Below are positions 11,375 through 24,571 of a stretch of 64,000 nucleotides of DNA, in pieces. Made by a program: the position numbers and the translations under genes. The notes beneath the pieces were generated by a model, which was given only the letters and a program-made list of their open reading frames with translations, was not told the origin of the DNA and did not search any database. The first letter of the stretch is position 1. Each line of letters opens with the position of its first letter. The stretch comes from Neckera pumila (taxonomy: Eukaryota > Streptophyta > Bryopsida > Hypnales > Neckeraceae): assembly GCA_963969595.1 (NCBI GenBank), contig OZ018410.1, positions 42,451,413 through 42,515,412 on the forward strand, given 5' to 3'.

Positions 11375-12508
11375 TCATTTCTACCGTATTCTTCGTGTTC
11401 AGCAATAAAGGAATTCATGTCGCTTACCCTCACTAAGGCAGAGGATATGTAATTTGACTCCTGTTACCCAGAGCAACTCAACTCCTCCAACACTTGGTGG
11501 CCTTTCGAGATCGATTAGCAAGCTACCATGACTTGGATTAATGTCTATCGTCACTAATTTTTGAATGGAAACGGCGCTGTCTACTATCCCTTCAACACTG
11601 ATCGACTACCGATTAGAATGATTGCGTCAGAAATCATACATTGAGTGACAAAAATTTGATTTCACGATAGTTTGACTGGCTCTCATAGCCCAAGTGAGCT
11701 CTACATTGATCTCCCCAAAACCACACTCCTAAACATTTTAAAATGCTTCAAGGGACGCTAATAGTACCTTTTTCGTAAGCAAATGTTGTAGAATTTCAGA
11801 ACGTAATCCGAATGATTAGCTAGAATATCGAAAAGCATCACTCACTGGTCAAATGCACAACCTTTTAAATTATGATTACAGTCCCCTGATTAAACAAATT
11901 AATTACAGCACTCCTACACCACTCCGGGCAAAACAAACTGAAGGCCAATCAACAGACTCTGACCAGCTCCTAGCTCCACTGGAAACGAAAAGAATAAAAA
12001 TAAGTATCCACGAGCTTTCAACACACACACACACAAGACATTGCAAACTTAGGAACCGAAAGTCACCTGCCGAGTCTCGCAAGGAACCCACTCAGCCGGA
12101 GAGCACACAAATGCCATGACCACAGCACCACCGCCACCAGCTCCCTCCGAGCGAGCTCACAGACAGGATCCGCCCTCCTTGACACCACAATACCCGGAGG
12201 ATCATGCAATGTATAGAATACAAGAGCCATTGATATATGGGATGCGATTGATTTCACGCCACAGACTGGGAGAGATCGAGACCAGTCCGGTGCAATAAAT
12301 TCCCGTGGGGATGAATTTAGAGGTGCAGAACTGCAGAGAGATAGAGAGAGAACGGGGTTGCAATAGAGGCTTCCGAGCTCCGTTTCGAACGCGGAGCAAT
12401 GTACCGGTAATCAGTGTGAGTGTGTGTGAGTACGTACCTGCATTTGCTACCAGCTCACATCCACCGGGCCCATCCCATCAGATCAGATATCTAGCTCCAT
12501 CAATATAT
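11375..12508 (-). other. Upstream flank / possible 5' UTR of the NPF gene
   Basis: No separate gene is supported. A perfect donor-like site on the minus strand (AAATGCAG|GTACGTACTC) at about 12440 could end a non-coding first exon of the NPF transcript. A matching acceptor upstream of the ATG cannot be chosen by eye. A short AC microsatellite lies near 12029-12043. Several short open frames on both strands here have no recognisable features. Confidence 0.35.
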
Positions 12509-13125
12509 TCACCACGTATGTTATTGGAGCTAGAAAAGTGGGTAAAATGTACCAAAACTTCTAAAACTAAACTCGTTTTTTGCTACAAGAAATGTGAATA
12601 TTTAACAAATGTTGTTGGATTTGAGATTTTAGCGCAGTTAGCAGAGAGCAACTTCAGCTAATTATGAAAATCTCATTTGGGGTCACTTCTCTCCACCACG
12701 TATATATGTTGCTTGTATTTCCCGGTAGCAGTCGGCGCTCACAAAGGGGGCTCAATGTACCAAAGCTTCTATCAAAACTTCGTTCTTGCTACAATTGTGA
12801 ATATTTTTAAGTGTTAGATTTTGAGATTTTAGCGATTTTAGCAACATTGAGATAATTATGAGAATCTCATTTTGGGACCACTGCTCTTCTCCACGTATGT
12901 TGTTTGTAGCTAGCAGTGTTCACAAATGTGGTTAAATTTAGCCAAGCTTTTGCCAAATCTTGGTTCTTGCAAAAAAGAAATGCAAATATTTCAGTGTTAA
13001 ATTTGAGAATTTAACACATTTAGCAGCGTTTTCAGCACCTTGAGCTAGCTAATTATGAAAATCACATTTGGGACCACTGCGAGTCTTCACCACGTATGTT
13101 GTTCGTTGCTAGCGTTGTACTGTTG
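12509..13125. repeat. ~195-bp tandem array upstream of the NPF gene, 3.2 copies
   Basis: Units start near 12509, 12695, 12890 and 13089 (partial). Each begins with CCACGTAT..GTTG and runs through 'tgaatattt', 'gagattttagc' and 'aattatgaaaatctcat', ending in a 'gggaccactgc'-like word. The repeated CACGT core resembles ACGT-type bZIP/bHLH sites, so the array could act as a promoter module for the minus-strand NPF gene. That role is inference. Confidence 0.8.
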
Positions 13126-15590
13126 GCATGAATTGAATGAGTGAAAAGCATGTGAGTTGGTTTAAATTTTTTTTTTTTTTTAAAAAGCATGTGAGGTTGA
13201 AGGTGCGCACCTGCTTTTAATTTCCCTTGCTGCAGCTGCACTGCTGCTGTGCTGCACCACCGTCCTGTGATGAAGTCCCAGACCCGCTGTCTGTCTGGAT
13301 CTCTGTCTGTTGCAGTTGCAGGCCGTGCAAGGACTACTGCCCTGCTGCAAACTACAATATTATTGTGCTCAGTTTGAAGAAGCTTCTTCTCGTCCTTGAC
13401 CACGAATTTTATTTTCAATTTTCCAGGGTAGTGGTAGTGTTAACTGTTAAGTGTACTGTATAACCTGTAATCTTGACTGGAGTAAGATCGCTCTTACGTG
13501 ATGAAGATCTTTCTATCCAAGAATTTGCAGATCATGGATGAGGCTTCATTCATTCATCCAAGTTTATGTAGGTTTAATCAATTATGGCAATGTTGTTTTA
13601 CTGTGAGATATTATCTTTTACGAAAATTTCATCCATTCAGAGTTGAAAAAAAAATTGTAAAGTTTTGCTACTCAGTGAAATCGACACAATTGCTGAATCC
13701 CTGGGCCTAACTCAGGTAGCGACTTGAATGTTGATGGTACCCCGCAATGGTAGTGGAGATTTTGTTCTAGAATGCTAAGCAAGGTGCTTCAGGTTCAAGA
13801 CTATTATTCCAATTTTTACACAAATAAGAGAAACTTTGTTGGAGAAGAGCTATATTCTGATATTCCGATATTACTTTTTCTGATATTACTTTGTTCAGGA
13901 ACATGGACATGAAAGTAATGTAACTTGTATGCTTTTAATATTAATACATCACAGTAGTTGCTGACATGTCCACCCTTACCATCAAATTCTTAAGTTATGG
14001 TTGCCAATGGAATGTTGCTGATGGAGTGTTGCTGATAACATCAAAATCTAAGCAAGCAGACTGGTGAAGATTGTGTGCATGCACTCTTGAGCTTTCTGGT
14101 GGTGCACAGGACTGAGCTTGCAGTTACTGAACCATGACTGGAGTTTGGGTTACACAAAGTCAGTTTGGTTAGATTGACACAAATGAGAGCACCAAAATTG
14201 TGACTTTCTGCTACACAAAGATGTAGAAATTAGAACTGTTGTAGCATACGGTTTGCCCTACCTACAGCAAGGCATGTACTTAAGGCCACTTACTTCCAAA
14301 CATGCTTCAACAAAATGCATTGGATGTTGCTCAATCAAGTGTCTCCAATGAAGAACTGGACTGAATATGAGATGTAGAGGTTTTCTCTCCACATCCAATC
14401 TAGGGTGGCACATCTCCACTTTCAATACATACAAACTCTAAGAAAATTTACCACACACACACACACTAGAGAGTTGTAGAAAATTTAGTACATTGAGACT
14501 AAAGTGACTAAATAATGTCCTTGTAGGGCATTCGTCACATTAGTCACAACATACTAAGACTTCTACACCACTTACTTCTTGATCCCAAAATGTAACTACG
14601 GCTTCCATATTGTCGTTGTTGTCATCGCGTTGGCCTTTGACTTGTCAAAACCCAAACCCAATGACAACAAGGGGCTGTAAAGATCTCCTATACAAACCAA
14701 AATTTTGCCAAGATAAAGGACAAATCTACAGGCCCTGCATCTCTACATGCACAACTACAATTCTATTGGGGTTTGAATTTCACCCAGCCATACGTTCTGA
14801 CCATTTCAAAAATCCGTTGGGAGGGCTATTTTAGCACTGGGCAAGAAATACTCTTAGTCCAGTGTCCACATTGGACGAGCATTTTTCTTTTATGATACAA
14901 AGGTGTAACTATGACAACAATAACTTACACACAACATTGTTCACCAATAAACTCCCTTTTAACTTGAAGAAGAGTCGAGCACTCTAGGAAAGAGTTTCAT
15001 GAGGTGGTCAATCTTCAATGGCCTACACTAGGAATAATTCCGTGTATTCCAGCTAATATTTTTGGAACTTCAACAATGTTTTCAAAAGCATGTACTCTGT
15101 TCAGCAATGTTGTGTTAGCCAAATTTTGGAGGGACTCTCAAGGACTGGCCATGATTGTAGCTTTGTATGGCAAACAAAAAAATCTGCACAGGACTGATAC
15201 TGTACTCTCGACTCAATTGCACAAAAATCATTTGGAGTTTTCCCAGAGAACTGATGCATATGATAATGTCATGATGAAATAGGGAAGCAAAGTGCTAGTG
15301 AATGCATACAAAATGTACAGCACTGTGTTGCCTCTGTAACTCTCCCAATTGAAAGAGATCCCGAAGCCGCTCCCCTCCTTGCCCGGCAGTACTGTACCTA
15401 CTGTAACTTAACTCTAGCCAAACCATTTCAATAGAAATCCTGCCAATCTTTGCAGACTGACCTCCATTCATTCTTTTGTTGTAGGTGAGCGTACATACAC
15501 CTGAGCTTTATCACTTCCTTCTGAACAAGTTTTTTTAACACTTGAAGGACATTTAACAAAAATTAAAAATTAAAAAAAAAAAATATTATT
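13126..15590. other. Intergenic region, no supported gene
   Basis: A poly-T run lies at about 13168, a CTGCTG-rich stretch near 13230-13260 and a CA microsatellite near 14452-14466. Open frames near 14610-14834 and 15004-15282 (plus) begin with ATG but show no motif, membrane segment or splice context I can support. Composition is less AT-rich than the transposon zones, so an unrecognised non-coding transcript is possible. Confidence 0.4.
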
Positions 15591-15952
15591 ATTATTATTA
15601 TTAGGACCAGGCTTCAGATGCAGTGGAATTTGGCCCCTCCAAAAATGAGGGCTTTTTCTCTTCCGGGCGTGGTCGGTCACCTGAACTACCTTCTGGGAGG
15701 AGGAGCGTTGGGCTCCGGTTGGTAGTTGTTAGATTTTGAAAAATTTAAAATTGCTAATAAATCTGTGCTCAGATTTGCTTTCCGCCGCGGCCTCGGCTAT
15801 TGGTTTGGTGTACTTTTTCCCCTGCAATGGAAATTGTCCATGTGTTTCAAAGGAAAAAAAAAGAAGGACATTTTTTTTTGGGAAACCCGGAGTTCTTTCC
15901 AAAAAAAGACCCATAACAAACGGCACAACACTGAGGGTCGAACCCTAGAGCC

Positions 15953-16528
15953 TTAACCCCTAAAGGACCGGAGGGGTGTCCAGATTTCCAAAATTGTGAA
16001 GATCTATTATAAAATGCAACTTAGAAGAATATTTTAATGATGACTCTCAAACAATAGTTGTAAAATGCTATTTATAGATCACATCCAAATGGTTAGATCA
16101 ACAAAAATACATACCAATATTTTTCAATAAAATTTGAAGCCAGAATTTGGAAATTCCTTCTAAAATCAATTGTAGATTGAATATTTATGATTTTTAAAAG
16201 ATTTTTTTTTCTATAAATTCAAAAGATTGAGTTCTAACTACAGTGATTTTTGAAGATTTTCATTTGATTTTTTGATTCAAGTCATTTTTGAAAGGTCATT
16301 AATTGAACTAAAAAAGTTACTTTTGGAGGCTAGACCTCCTGGTACCTTTTGAATTATAGAATATTTGCAGAGCAAAATCTTTATAAATTGAACTGTACAA
16401 ATGTTAAAGAACTAATACAAGTATCTTCCGACAAAATTGATGGATGAAAAAACGCATTTCAGTGAGTTTAGGATGTGTTCCGTTCATTCATTGTTCAAAA
16501 TCTGCTCTCATGGTCCTTTAGGGGTTAA
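15953..16528. mobile_element. MITE of the TTAACCCCTAAAGGACC family (copy A, 576 bp)
   Basis: The left end TTAACCCCTAAAGGACC and right end GGTCCTTTAGGGGTTAA are exact inverted copies over 17 bp. The interior is AT-rich and non-coding and differs from the longer copies. An (ATT)n run lies just outside at about 15583-15602. Confidence 0.8.
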
Positions 16529-17089
16529 AGGACATTTCATGTTAGGGCTTAATCAAACTTGAATACAATTAATAGTAAAATTTGGTTGCCCTACACTAAT
16601 TTCTTGACATTCATACTATCATACTACTAAATCACATTGACCTCAATAATATCGTGTTTTCAAACAATGTAAAATAGAATAGTACAATAATACAATTGCT
16701 GTTGGTGATATTAGAAAGGATCAACAAAGTGACATTAGAGAGGTGAATGGTATTGGTAAACTATGATAGTATGGTGAATGCGTAGCATAGCAAGTGCCAA
16801 CTCTAAGCTCTATACTATATAACTATGTACAATTTTTGTAGAAGGATGTAGTAATGTAGGAACCATGTGGGTTGCATGGATTGGTGCACTAGTTTATGGC
16901 TCAGGTTTAGAGAATGGCATGTATTACCGGCATCTGGACAAGTAGTGAGTCATAAGGCAATTTCATTGTTAAAGCAACCCACTAATTTCACTATTTAGTG
17001 TTGATTTCTACATTAAAATACTATTTCAAATTTGATATTTCTTAAATATGTTAATATATGTCTAAAATTCAATCTCATTTATTTCATAA

Positions 17090-18140
17090 TTAATCCCTGA
17101 AGGACCAAGGCCTTTTTTTTGCCAAAAAACACTCAAAACTGCCATTTCTATAGCAAAGAGTAAGAAAATCTGAAAATTGTGTTTTTTTTGCACATTTAAC
17201 CATAGGATCTTACACCTAACTAGTATGAGAATGTGTGGAAAAAATTTCAGAATTTTTGGCCGCACAAATTGCAAGATATTTGCGTTTAAAGAGAAAAACC
17301 CCAGTTTTTCAACACATTGGGGGACTAGAATTTTTGACATTTAACATTTTTAACTTTAACATTTTGCACTGCAGAGTTTTGAATAGAAGTGGCATTAGAT
17401 GAGATTCGGGGTTTTTGGAAGGCTCTGAGTTTCCCTGCTGTCTATTACGATCCCAGACTGCGGGAACACATGCGGGAACACAGTAGCAGCAGCTGGCTGA
17501 CATGGCACAGCGACTGCCACGTCATTTTTTGAATTTTTTTTTGAAATTTTTTTTTTTGACACACCCGTACCGGTGTTCAATGAATCTGGGCAGATCAAGG
17601 AACGGGCCTGAAACGGCCCTCCAAGACCCCCAAATATCATCTAATGATACAAGGTAGAAGGAAAATCTAAATAATTAATATCTCTAAAATGGAAATAAAA
17701 TGTACTATTTCCAATGGTGACATTTCTTTAGCAAGAAAATTATATGAAGCTTTTTTTTGTGAAAAATTATAAAAATTGCATTCAAAAATGAATCCTACAA
17801 GTTATTTTTTCAAGAACTCAAGATGCTCTAATTGCCTGAAAAACAAGATTGTCCATAATTTTCTCATAACAAATCCAAATGGAATGAATCAAATCTTTCC
17901 AGAGAGACAAAAATATAATCCATGAGAAAAAAAATTCAAATTTTTGAATTTTTATTTTGTTGCCCCTTCTCCCTCCCTCTTCCAAGTTCCAAGCTATTTG
18001 AGGCATAACTTTTGTTCCTAAGCATCAATTGAAAAATATTATATTCCCACAAAGCTAATTAAAACAAAATTTCAGCCCGTAGGTACCTTCTCAAAATTCC
18101 CATTTGTCCCCTGAAGGGACAATGGTCCTTTAGGGGTTAA
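17090..18140. mobile_element. Same family, copy B, with another MITE nested inside
   Basis: The left end is TTAATCCCTGAAGGACCAAG and the right end is GGTCCTTTAGGGGTTAA. The interior ('aaaacactcaaaactgccat', 'aaacaagattgtccataa', 'cccatttgtcccctgaaggg') matches copies at 59284-60213 and 61197-62125. A 254-bp element of a different family sits inside at 17393-17646. No transposase frame is present. Confidence 0.85.
17393..17646. mobile_element. CATTAGA-type MITE nested in copy B (254 bp)
   Basis: The ends read CATTAGATGAGATTCGGGG and, inverted, CATTAGATGATATTTGGGGG. It is the sister of the element at 47657-47908. It interrupts sequence that is continuous in the other copies of the host element, so it inserted later. 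Confidence 0.75.
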
Positions 18141-20810
18141 TAATATCAAATTGAATTTTACATGATTTTTCTTAGAAATTTATTTGTAAAAATCATAATA
18201 ATCATACACTAAAAGTGTTTAAAGTAGTATGAGGTTTTTTAGTAAAATAAAAATAAGAGTGGAAAATATCATGGTGTAATTGATGTACTTTTTAATCTCA
18301 CACCAAGAAAAATTTGATAGGAAAAGTTTAAAAGTGGCGTCTTTTGAGTTTTTAAGATGATATCTTCAAATTGTTACAAAAATTACAATTTTAGCAATCT
18401 TGGAAAAAATTAAAATGAAATAAAAAGTTGGTTATAGAAGCTACTTTTTCTTAGTTAAACATGCAAACATTTAAAATAAAAAACTACGTGAAAATTCAAG
18501 TTTTGACTTTCAAAATGTTTGAGGGGCTTGCAATCATTATGTCTTATAAAGGTTAATTTCCTAAGGTGGGTCCACGCAAAATTGCACTCTGCCTAAAACC
18601 GCCATCATCACCTTGTGTACATCTCTAAAATCATCACCTTGTGTTCAACTCCCAAATCAATAAGTACATATGTTGAAATGATTTTAAAACATCTACCTAA
18701 CCAAAACTTTGACCCTTCATAACTTTTACATTTCAATGTTGCATTCTTTGGTGCGTTGGAACTCCTTTCACTTGCAATCAAGAAAATATAAAAATTTGAC
18801 CAATCTACTAATAGTAATTACACAACAGCAGAAAGTGGCGGTTTGGGGAAGAACCGCCTTAAAAAATGCAAAAAAACAATCCATAGTAGAGCAATGATGC
18901 TATTTACATCCATGATCATGGACTAAATATGTGAAATATAAATAAGAAATCATTTTCTCATCCAAATATGCATATCACCCTAAAAAAGTTATATCATTCT
19001 ATTTTGTAACTAATTTGGTAGTTGTTCAATAATTCATTTTAGAAAAGTGATAAGTATTACTAAGCATTTGTTCAAAATGTTTGATGTATCATTTGAGATA
19101 AAAATTACTCAAGTGTATCTTTGCTTATGAAAGATCGGATTAAGACCGCAAAAATCTATTGTCTCAAATGTAGTTTTATAAATGCTCAAATTTAATTTTT
19201 TTTGCTCATATAGCATTGGTAGATGTTTTGATATCTTATGGAATGAAGATTATAAGACTTATATAATACTCTTTGATTTACCTATACTATTGAATCAACT
19301 TTCTCCATATTTATCATTGGATTACTACAAAATACCAATCTGTACTACAAACTATGAGGCTTTGTTGTAATCTTTCATGAACTTGTTGCATCATCGACAA
19401 AGATCAATGCAAACTTTTCAAATAGAAATCAATTGGCTAATTTATGTGAAGTAGATAAATACAGTAAGAATCCTTTGATCATTAATAATCTTTGAAGACT
19501 GAAGTAATTTGGTTGTTGGTGATTTGGGCATCTTTTGTAAGATATATTTGTAACATTTTGTAGAGAATTATCTTTTGTGTCAAAAAATTTCTATAGAATG
19601 CCGCAAATTTGGTTTTCCGAAAATGAAAAATAATTACTTGAAATATAGCATCTTTTCAACAAATAAAGTGGAATAGGCTACTAGATTTCTTCAATAGAGC
19701 AATAGGCAATAAATTTTATATGCTTGAATTTCTAAATCCTAACTATATATGAATTTAACATCTACATTGGTAAATTTTTACTTTTAGATAAAGTGCACAA
19801 ATATCTTAAATTTGCATAATTTATTTTGAATTAAAACTTGCAATGAAACTAAACATTTTAAAGTTTTAGATTTGCCTTTGTTCTTTTTTTTGCAACATAA
19901 CAACTTGCACTTTTCATTTTAATAAATTACAATTCATATTTACAAAATGCTCTTTTGAAAATTTATAAATCACATACAATGACAAGTATAACCTTCAACA
20001 CAATGATCCTACTCTTAATAAATAGACATGGGATTGAATTGTTGATATCTATATGTAGGCAAAGGGAACTAGCTCTAGCTCCAAAGGTAAAGTCAAACAA
20101 CTTTGTATAAATTCTATCAAAATTGTTGGTGAATAATGGAGTACATTGGGTTATGGGTAAAGCTAAGAAAAAATGTTGTTGTTGTCATCCATGAGGCCCT
20201 GCACATAGCAAGAGATGCGGGTGGCTTTGATAATGTAGCAACTTACACCAAGGGTGCTTGGAAAAGATTGAGCCAACTTTCAAGACCACCCGATTGGTTT
20301 GTCACTTGCTTGTTTCTTTAATCACATCGAACCTAGATTCTATCAGTGATAAATATCTATATAAGTTTGATGTTTGTGTTTTTAAGTAAATAAAATAATT
20401 TTTTTGAATTTATTTCAACTATTTTTCCTTCGTACACTAGAAGTTTCAGAATTCTTAAAAAGTTTTCATTCAATTAATTTTGATGAACCCCCAAAATGAA
20501 AGATCGGAATTAAGTCCCTTGATCTTATCTTTTTTGAACTTCAAACAAGAATAACAAAAGATACAATAACTTAGTTCAGTTTCAAGACAAGTATAGTGTT
20601 TATTGTTGAACTTTATCTCTAAGTTAGAAGCACTTAATTGCAATATGTTCCGTTCTCCAATACCTAAAAATTGGCCTTGAATGAACACTTCAAAAACTCA
20701 AATCCTCACCACAATAAGTTTTTAGAAGTAGATCTTGTAAGGTATTCAAAATTCAAAATTTGCAAAATTTTAGCCAAATTTGTGACCTTTGGTAGTCATA
20801 ACATTAGAGG
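18141..20810. other. AT-rich intergenic region, no supported gene
   Basis: 'atgaaagatcgga' occurs at about 19128 and 20497 as an isolated direct repeat, too short to call LTRs. A plus-strand frame at 20136-20321 contains HEALHIARDAGGFDNV and looks mildly coding-like. It lacks flanking exons and I treat it as possible pseudogene debris. Confidence 0.4.
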
Positions 20811-21107
20811 AAATTTCAGGCCTCTAGAGTGCTACAATTTTGCTCAAAAAATTGTTTTTCCCCTATTTCCGCCCTACTGAAATTGCAGGGCCGCAAGAAC
20901 CCAAAATATTGAATAAAAACTTATTAATTTTTTTTTAATCTTAAAAAAGTGTTTAAAAAAAAAAAAAAAAAATCTGCAAATCTTGATTGCTTTGACAAGC
21001 AATTAGAGACTCTGATTGCTCACCAAAAGCATTTTCAAAGTTGACAGGCCATGCAAAGAATAGCATGGCATGTCAACTTCAAACAACCCTTTTTAGGGCT
21101 GAAATTT
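20811..21107. mobile_element. MITE of the AGCCCT..AGGGCT family (diverged copy)
   Basis: The ends are AAATTTCAGGCCTCTAGAG and, inverted, AAATTTCAGCCCTAAAAAGG. Interior phrases ('gttgacaggcca', 'agcatggcatgtcaactt', 'tgattgctcacca') match elements at 47045-47358 and 48601-48960. A poly-A run lies near 20954-20971. Confidence 0.6.
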
Positions 21108-21248
21108 TTTCTAAAGGAAGTTTTGAGGTGGAGTGCTTAAAGAATGCCTTCTAAGTACTAATCCTTGATTTTCAAAGGGACACACCTCTCATAACATTTT
21201 ATAAGCAGTTTTTGTTGAAAGATTAGGAGAAATTGCATCTAATCCATT

Positions 21249-22180
21249 TTAACCCTTAAAAGACCAAATAATTTTTTTTTGGCAATATAGTGATTTTGGA
21301 CAGCTCACTACAATCAGAAATTATATTTCTTTCTTTGAAATTTTCACACAAAGCATGCCTAAGGAATAGCTTTAAGGCGCAACAATTTTCATAACTTTTG
21401 ACTAGATGGTTAATAAGTTATTGTATGATATGTAATTTTCATTGATCTTTGGGCAATTTAAAAAATTCTTAAAAAATCACTTTTTTAAGAAATAAAGTTT
21501 TGAAATTGGTTATCCAAGATTTGTATATATATAGAAAGCTTTGAATCATTCTATTGTAATTAATGCAATGAAAGTTATGAGGATATTTAGTTTGCAGGTA
21601 GTTATGGAATCTCTACTCTAAAATAAATTTTGAAGTCCTTTATTTAACTCAATTTTCAACATTTTTGAAAAAAAATAAAAAAAATAGGGTGTAGATTGTT
21701 TATTACAACATTACCACAGTTGGGATTGGCATTTTTCAACTCCATAATTAAATTCTTGAAATTTAGTATTTTGAATCATTCTCTACTTCTTTCTACTTAC
21801 TTTTTTTTTCCTATATCTTGTACAATTTCAAATAATATAATTTTTTCAAGCACGTAGGCAACTTGATTTGAAAAATGAATCCAAAAAAGCACCACCATTT
21901 TGAACATTTTTTCATATAAATGTGCCTTGTAAAGTGCAGCTGCCTGGTGTTTTGCAGAGCAAAAAAAAAGTTTTTTTTATCAATTCAAATGCTAATATCT
22001 TGCAATCTACATGGTGGAAATTTTTGAAACTTTTCCTCATCTTCTCAAACTAGCATACTAAAAGATCCTACGGTTATATATGTCCCAATTTTTTTTCTTC
22101 TTCTAAAACTTGGTACTTATACTAGAAATGGCAATTTTAGAGCATTTTGGGTGAAACATAGTAAAAAACTTAGGGGTTAA
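21249..22180. mobile_element. TTAACCC-type element, second subfamily (copy C)
   Basis: The left end is TTAACCCTTAAAAGACC and the right end is ACTTAGGGGTTAA. The interior starts 'ttggcaatatagtgattttg' and matches 39716-40654 in the same orientation and 57416-58345 in the opposite one. The length is 0.93 kb with no coding capacity. Confidence 0.75.
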
Positions 22181-23244
22181 TTCATATTCTTTAGACTCTC
22201 ATTGAATTATTTATGAATTTTGAAGTTGGGAATGGAGGTGCTTTGAAACTATCCCCATCTTGAAATGTTTATCATAGGTACATTAAAACTTTAATATGTA
22301 TTTGTGGTTAAGAGCCCATTTTAGTATTGGAAATTAGAATTGTCAAGTACTTAGGTTAATTTAGTGTCATATTCCTTGAAAATAGCAAACGTGTTTCAAA
22401 GTACCAAAATAGTTACATAAGTAGGCTTAGTACAAATTCCAAGGACTCAAAATTTGTGCACTTTAATTTCCACAAAGGACAAAAGTATAATCTACACCCT
22501 TCTCTTTTTGGGACTAAATTTTTTGAGAATAAACTTAAAATACTTGAACTTCTCAATTTTCAAAACTATCATTAGTTGAAAGCTACACAAAATAGTGAAA
22601 TTAGGTTGCCTAAACAATTAGGTTGCCTTACCCCCAAAAGTTACTTCATGACTCACCTCTTGTCCACAAAGAGGCACATGTGACTATCTAAGCTCATTCT
22701 TGATATTAATGTAGGAGGCTCAGAAATGGAGCATCTAAGGGCTAGTCCGCCTTTTTCATGTATTTCCTTGGACGAAAATATTTTTAACTCATTTTTCAGA
22801 TAAAGAAAAATTGACGAGGAATCTAATTCAAGTGGTTTTGTATTTTTCTGAGCTTTTTGAATTACTTATGAATTTTCAAATGAGTTGGGTTGTAGGTTCC
22901 TATTTGTGAGCCAAGGTCTTTCATAAATGGTTCACCTGCAATTCTAAATAAAAATGGGGAAAGCAAAGAGAATGATTGGCTCTTGCAATTAATAATGCTT
23001 TTTTCCTTGATTCATTCAATGACTATACTGGTCAATTTCAGAACTAATTCATGTCCATTTCACAGCCATTTGTAGGGTCCATTCTTAATGCCTGCTCTGT
23101 TTTACAGCCTCCTACCTTACTGCGTCCACTCACCTTGGTTACTCCGCTTCTCCATGTGAAAGTGCATGCTTACTCCTGGTATTAGTGCATCCACAGCACT
23201 CATCCATTACTGCCACTAAAGGGACAACATTCTTTTTGGCAGGG
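22181..23244. other. Intergenic; dispersed repeat shared with 61.1-62.4 kb
   Basis: About 22728-23010 is similar to sequence split between 61080-61196 and 62126-62370. Shared phrases include 'agcatctaaggg', 'ggtccgcctttctcatg'-like words, 'gaattacttatgaatttt' and 'gagaatgattg'. Here it is uninterrupted; there it carries a MITE. No gene is seen. Confidence 0.6.
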
Positions 23245-23799
23245 TACTGTACAGTGGCCTACCACAAAGATACGTGATTTCACCTTCAGCTTTGAAGAGA
23301 AATATCTCTTTATTGAAATTAGTTTTTTGCAAACAAATTGTACCATCACACTCTCACCTACCAAGGTAGTTATAGCAAAAAGATAAAATGCAAAAATCTA
23401 ATTACAATAAAGAATTATTTATTTTCAAACTAAGTATAAAATTTTGCCAAAACGGAAATCTTTTTAGAGGGAATTGTGAATTTTTTTGGAGATGCTTGTT
23501 GGAGAAAAGATGTGCGTATGGAGGTTTCTTATATATCTCTGCAATTGAATTAAAAAAATTCATCACCAATGTTCTTCAATAAATTTTCATGTAAAACCAT
23601 GAAAATTAATTTAAAAATTCACCAAAAATGGAGTTTTAGTTTTTTGAAACCGAAATTTGGTATGGTTGATTGGGATTGCATAAGATATCAAAATCAATTA
23701 TGCAAAACAAAAAAATGTCAATTTTGTTTTACATTATGCAAAGAAAACTGATTTTGCAAACTGCCATCACTTATCTTTTTGGTAGGCCACTGTACAGTA
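23245..23799. mobile_element. TACTGTACAGTGGCC MITE (555 bp)
   Basis: Terminal repeats of about 28 bp, TACTGTACAGTGGCCTACCA.. and its inverse, differ at one base near the inner end. The interior is AT-rich; about 23520-23700 resembles 58360-58500. No coding frame with features is present. Confidence 0.85.
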
Positions 23800-24013
23800 G
23801 CAATAATAAATAAATTTTTATACAGTGTAAAATGTCGAGAAATTAGTTAGGGACAACCAAAATCCACTACTCAGTTTAGCTTTTCCATGGCCTAGGGCCT
23901 TCCCTTGTTCACTTCAAGTTTCCTTGTACACATCTGAGTGATTGAATTTCTGGAGATGTACCAGTGGTAAGGAATTCCTTGGCATCAAAAGGATGGCATC
24001 TGAGTGGCAAACT

Positions 24014-24290
24014 ACTATACTAAAAATGATATTTAGTGTTGGCAACACTAATTACGAACCTTGACACTAAATATCATAAGTAAGTAACACTAAATCTAAT
24101 TTCTAACACTAAATATGTTCTATGGTAAATCTGAAATCTGAAAAGGTTTACATTTAGTGTTAGAACACATTAAAAAAATGAACTTGCAAAGGAAAAAATT
24201 GAAGACAAGTAAAATTGAAGACAAGTAAAATGGCTGGTAGGGGGGTAAAACACTAAATGTCATACTACACTAAATATCATTTTTAGTGTA
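24014..24290. mobile_element. 277-bp MITE with repeated ACACTAAAT words
   Basis: The ends are TACTAAAAATGATATTTAGT and its near-perfect inverse (ACTAAATATCATTTTTAGTGTA). The octamer-like word 'acactaaat' and variants recur throughout the interior in both orientations, giving many nested small hairpins. Confidence 0.8.
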
Positions 24291-24381
24291 CTGATCATGT
24301 TTCAGAACCATCCTTATACAGATGTTCATATGCCATCATGAACACTGGAAGTGAGGAAGGAAAGGAAAAGCTACATAAGTT

Positions 24382-24571
24382 CTATTTGACTCTGATCTCC
24401 AGAATCAAGGTCAAACAGAAGTTTTGGCACGGGTTCAAACGAGCTGAGACCATGGTAGACGGAATAGTATCAAAACGAGCAACGTCACCTACAGTGCAAT
24501 CCTCTTGTTTGAACCACCTTTCGGACTTGGTGTAATTACCATCAATTCTTAAACCAGCATACAATCGAAAC
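24382..24571 (-). CDS. Possible terminal coding exon, unrecognised (tentative)
   Basis: I do not recognise this. On the minus strand an acceptor (AAATTTTAG|G) is followed by 62 codons and TAG. The peptide contains RLYAGLRIDGNYTKSERWF and EDCTVGDVARFDTIPSTM, which reads like a real protein in composition. It would need an upstream exon ending in phase 2, which I could not place. The opposite strand is also open over most of this span, so chance is possible. Confidence 0.25.

Noticed and set aside
19128..20520. Direct repeat of 'atgaaagatcgga' 1.37 kb apart, considered as LTRs
   Set aside because: Only about 13 bp match, with no TG..CA ends, primer-binding site or polypurine tract.
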